5,388 bases of DNA from an archaeon (GTDB lineage: Archaea; Thermoproteota; Nitrososphaeria; Conexivisphaerales; UBA164). The stretch spans positions 1 through 5,388 of the forward strand of contig JAJZYL010000084.1 in assembly GCA_021798095.1 (NCBI GenBank), written 5' to 3'. The translations under genes and the position numbers were made by a program. This document shows positions 3,325-5,388 of the stretch, piece after piece (within the stretch, counting starts at the first letter, position 1; each line of letters opens with the position of its first letter). A model generated the notes under the pieces. The model was not told where the DNA came from. It was given only the letters and a program-made list of their open reading frames with translations, and did no database searches.

Positions 3325-4863
3325 CTAAGATGGCCCAGACTCTGAGCCCCCTAGGTCCGGATAGGACTTTAGAAGCATGCCCTCTATCATGACAGGTGGC
3401 CGTGAATTCGCCAGGGCTATAGCTTCTGTTAATCTAGTAGTCCTTTCTGCAAATATTTTTATCAGTACATCTCCGGCCTTTACTTTATATCCCTGTTTCT
3501 GATATATTACTAGGCCAGCCCCCTTATCATATGGAGCACCAGCCGCCCTCGCTATATCCGCAATGGAAGTATTGTCTACTAATGTGATATAACCATCTGC
3601 ATCAGCCGTTAGCTTGTATGTGTGGTCGCCCACCGGAATATCATCAGGTTTGATTTTCGGATTGCCCCCCTGAGCTTCTATTATATCCCTAAATTTTTGT
3701 AATGCCTTACCTGATGTCAATAACTGCATCGCTGCGGTGCTTCCCTGGCCTCTTCCAGCCACGCCGGTAGCTTCTAGAAGTATGCCAGCCAGTGCTGTCG
3801 ATTTTGAAACCAAACTCATACTTGCATTAGCGGGCTCAATAAGTGACTGCAGCCCTTCCCTAGCCTCAAGCGCTGGCCCTATAGCCCTACCTACCGGTTG
3901 GCCGCCATAAGTAATGCCCACCCTCACATTTATTCCCAAACTCCTTCCTAACTCTATAAATTCGTTCCCCAACTTTTCTCCTTCTATTAGATCGTTAACC
4001 TTTGTGCCTCTCCCAACTGGTATATCAAGCACCATGGTTTTAGCGCCAGCTGCCAATTTCTTCGACATAATGCTTGCCAGCATCTGCCCCTTTGGATCTA
4101 TCTTTAATGGGTTTTCAATCCTGATAAGGAGGTCGTCAGCGGGTGCCAAGTTAAGAGCCCCGCCCCAGACAATACAACCATGAGTTTTGGTTACTATGTT
4201 CTTGATTTCATTAAGAGAAAATTTTACATTGGCAAATACCGCCATAGTGTCCGCGGTCCCTGAGGGGCTTGTTATAGCCTTACTGCTGGATTTAGGGATG
4301 AGCAGTTCCGTAGAAGCGATGATTGGCACTATCAATAGGGAAACCTTATTTCCAGGAACTCCTCCTATCGAGTGTTTATCAACAATATGACCTTCCAAGC
4401 TAAGTTTATCACCCGTGTCTACCATTGAAGTAGTAAGGGCTTTTACTTCATCCAAATCCATCCCTTTGTAATACGAGGCTAGTAAGAAACTGGCAATTTC
4501 AAGATCACTCAAGTCAGATGATACGACATCTATTATTATGCTCCTTATTTCAGATTCCGTCAGTTTTTCTCCGGTCATTTTTTTCCTTATATAAACTACC
4601 GACTTTGGTAAGGGCTCATAATTCATTTCCACAATATCACCTTGCCTAACCCCCAATGTATCGCTGACGCCTCTGTAGAATGCTATCTTCCCTTCAGGCA
4701 CTAGAGTTCTGCTAGTTTCTACGATGGCCACCACAGTCTTATTATTGTAAGTAATCTTTACCCGATCATTCAGAAGTACGCCTATAGAATCTGCGTCAAT
4801 TTCATTAATTATAACCGACCTCTTTCCGGACAGAATATCAAATATTATGACTGATAGATTCAT
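3325..4863 (-). CDS. deoA: AMP phosphorylase (archaeal thymidine-phosphorylase-like)
   Basis: A 512-aa cytosolic enzyme of the nucleoside phosphorylase family that converts AMP (also CMP and UMP) plus phosphate to ribose 1,5-bisphosphate and free base, first step of the archaeal route through ribose-1,5-bisphosphate isomerase to type III RuBisCO. Residues 1-84 are the small beta-rich N-terminal domain of archaeal AMP phosphorylases; 88-170 are the helical domain; the signature DKHSIGGVPGNK is at 162-173; SKAITSPSGTADT at 194-206 is the AMP/phosphate loop; Asp256, Ser264 and Lys288 fall at the positions I recall as catalytic or binding in the Thermococcus enzyme, as do Gly168 and Thr203. The PYNP C-terminal domain follows from about 420. 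That exact register supports the start at 4863; an upstream in-frame ATG at 4923 would add 20 hydrophobic residues encoded by the promoter. Isomerase and RuBisCO genes are not in view. The old name thymidine phosphorylase is probably wrong in substrate. Confidence 0.95.
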   Translation of the reverse strand: MNLSVIIFDILSGKRSVIINEIDADSIGVLLNDRVKITYNNKTVVAIVETSRTLVPEGKIAFYRGVSDTLGVRQGDIVEMNYEPLPKSVVYIRKKMTGEKLTESEIRSIIIDVVSSDLSDLEIASFLLASYYKGMDLDEVKALTTSMVDTGDKLSLEGHIVDKHSIGGVPGNKVSLLIVPIIASTELLIPKSSSKAITSPSGTADTMAVFANVKFSLNEIKNIVTKTHGCIVWGGALNLAPADDLLIRIENPLKIDPKGQMLASIMSKKLAAGAKTMVLDIPVGRGTKVNDLIEGEKLGNEFIELGRSLGINVRVGITYGGQPVGRAIGPALEAREGLQSLIEPANASMSLVSKSTALAGILLEATGVAGRGQGSTAAMQLLTSGKALQKFRDIIEAQGGNPKIKPDDIPVGDHTYKLTADADGYITLVDNTSIADIARAAGAPYDKGAGLVIYQKQGYKVKAGDVLIKIFAERTTRLTEAIALANSRPPVMIEGMLLKSYPDLGGSESGPS

Positions 4864-4887
4864 AAGGGTAACATATATGATAAGCCC

Positions 4888-4903
4888 TATTAAATGCTTA
4901 TGT
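4888..4903 (-). promoter_or_regulatory. Promoter of AMP phosphorylase
   Basis: The minus strand reads CATAAGC followed by ATTTAATA, an acceptable BRE plus TATA box centred near 4892, about 29 nt upstream of ATG 4863. This predicts a leaderless mRNA and supports 4863 as the start. A second TATA-like string, CATATATG (4872-4879), is too close to the ATG to serve it. Confidence 0.45.
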
Positions 4904-4923
4904 AATTTACTCCAAAGCTGCAA

Positions 4924-5353
4924 AGAAAGTGCCCTTAAATTTATAATTATCAGTAAATGTGAGTGTACTTGATAATTCGAGTCGGCATGTTAAGTTATGC
5001 GTATAAATCCCATTTATTGGATATGAGAGAATGATGTACCAACTGAGTATATCCGGAAGGTAGCAAGATAGCACAAACTGTGTTTCCAAACGCGTTAACT
5101 TCTACTTCGGCCACGTACAACGCATACTAATAGGAAGGGCTTGAACTCTGCACTCATCGAGCTGGATATATCCAACGGGTACGCCAATTAAAGGGTTAAA
5201 GCATAGATTGGAGGAAGTGAAGTCATGAAAGAGAGTTTTCCATCTAGGCGCATTCATATATACTGTTAACTGGATGCTGTGTCGAATATCTGACCATTTT
5301 GTAAAAATAATTTGTCATAGCAATACATCTGGTAAATAATCATTACTTATATC
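4924..5353. other. 430-bp region without a confident gene
   Basis: This stretch separates AMP phosphorylase from a possible gene at the right edge. It contains a perfect 12-bp palindrome TGGATATATCCA (5163-5174). Short open stretches overlap on both strands: minus-strand ATG 5257 to TAG 5102 (51 aa, starting MNAPRWKTLFHDF), and on the plus strand two adjoining frames ending at 5187-5189 (a patch with GLNSALIELDISNGYAN) and at 5224-5226 (a patch with GTPIKGLKHRLEEVKS). The frame shift between them looks like a decayed plus-strand gene, but none can be named. A GGAGG (5210-5214) before ATG 5225 leads only to 14 codons. No tRNA or C/D-box RNA was found. Confidence 0.35.
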
Positions 5354-5388
5354 ATGCCTGAAATCCGCAGATGGGGAAAGAAGTATGT
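5354..5388 (+). CDS. Possible N-terminus of an unidentified gene (cut by window edge)
   Basis: ATG 5354 opens a frame running off the window: MPEIRRWGKKYV, the last residue inferred from an incomplete GT codon. It is the first ATG after an in-frame TAA at 5333-5335. The basic N-terminus is plausible for a protein but too short to name. TATA-like strings at 5303-5311 and 5333-5340 do not sit at the leaderless spacing seen for other genes here, and there is no Shine-Dalgarno sequence, so the start is uncertain. Confidence 0.3.
   Translation, partial: MPEIRRWGKKY

Noticed and set aside
3914..4390. Plus-strand open frames opposite AMP phosphorylase
   Set aside because: They are antisense shadows of a strongly conserved enzyme and have no promoter or recognisable domain.
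4864..4923. Upstream ATG of AMP phosphorylase adding 20 hydrophobic residues, possibly a signal or membrane segment
   Set aside because: The segment encodes the TATA box region, and with the 4863 start the known key residues fall in exact register with the family. A membrane-anchored AMP phosphorylase would be unexpected.
5031..5046. C-box-like ATGATGT followed by CTGA, resembling a C/D box guide RNA
   Set aside because: The boxes are only a few bases apart, the C box is imperfect, and no C' or second D box follows.
4907..5089. 60-codon minus-strand open frame upstream of AMP phosphorylase
   Set aside because: It is compositionally odd, rich in Leu, Tyr and Thr with no motif, and overlaps the AMP phosphorylase promoter region; no suitable TATA box was seen.
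5140..5160. GCTTGAACTCTGC resembling a tRNA T-arm
   Set aside because: It lacks the TTCRA loop, the flanking bases do not form a stem on either strand, and no acceptor or anticodon arm is present.
5225..5269. 14-codon ORF with a GGAGG 10 nt upstream
   Set aside because: It is very short, and other genes here do not use Shine-Dalgarno sequences; the purine run is more simply explained by a former coding stretch (RLEEVKS) in another frame.

Overview
The window looks archaeal. Several genes (padR, the ribbon-helix-helix gene, adh, the coiled-coil gene and the AMP phosphorylase gene) have a TATA-like box about 25-40 nt upstream of the start codon and no Shine-Dalgarno sequence, so their transcripts would be leaderless or nearly so. 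AMP phosphorylase is a characteristically archaeal enzyme. Arg codons AGA/AGG and Ile codon ATA are common, and intergenic DNA is A+T-rich. Leaderless expression and the style of the PadR, ribbon-helix-helix and transposase genes suggest a thermoacidophilic Thermoplasmata-like lineage or a crenarchaeon. That placement is inference, not proof.

Layout. 1-62 (minus): first 20 codons of a transposase-like gene cut by the window edge. 130-607 (plus): TATA box, a perfect 22-bp palindromic operator, a PadR-family regulator and a T-tract terminator. 764-940 (minus): a 58-aa ribbon-helix-helix regulator with its own 23-bp imperfect palindrome between TATA box and start codon. About 972-1592: no intact gene, only fragments of possible decayed reading frames. 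1594-1621: a second long palindrome sharing the CGATATCG core of the padR operator, followed by a possible 35-codon leader ORF whose stop overlaps the alcohol dehydrogenase start (ATGA). 1724-2734 (plus): zinc-dependent alcohol dehydrogenase. 2759-3103 (minus): convergent 114-aa coiled-coil protein of unknown function. 3217-3243: perfect inverted repeat. 3325-4863 (minus): AMP phosphorylase with its own promoter. 4924-5353: no confident gene. 5354-5388 (plus): possible start of another gene.

How it may fit together. The left half resembles a small regulatory cluster. Two DNA-binding proteins each carry a palindrome at their own promoter, which suggests autoregulation, and the second CGATATCG palindrome upstream of adh suggests that PadR also controls the dehydrogenase. 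The dehydrogenase keeps its zinc ligands but has two odd substitutions (Asn after Cys-His-Ser at the catalytic site, and Trp in the glycine-rich loop), which are the most checkable oddities. The AMP phosphorylase is a metabolic gene of the archaeal AMP/pentose bisphosphate salvage route and shows no link to the left half. I see no CRISPR array, tRNA or rRNA, and no convincing new multi-gene system. The best candidate for something undescribed is the PadR / palindrome / leader-ORF / adh arrangement.
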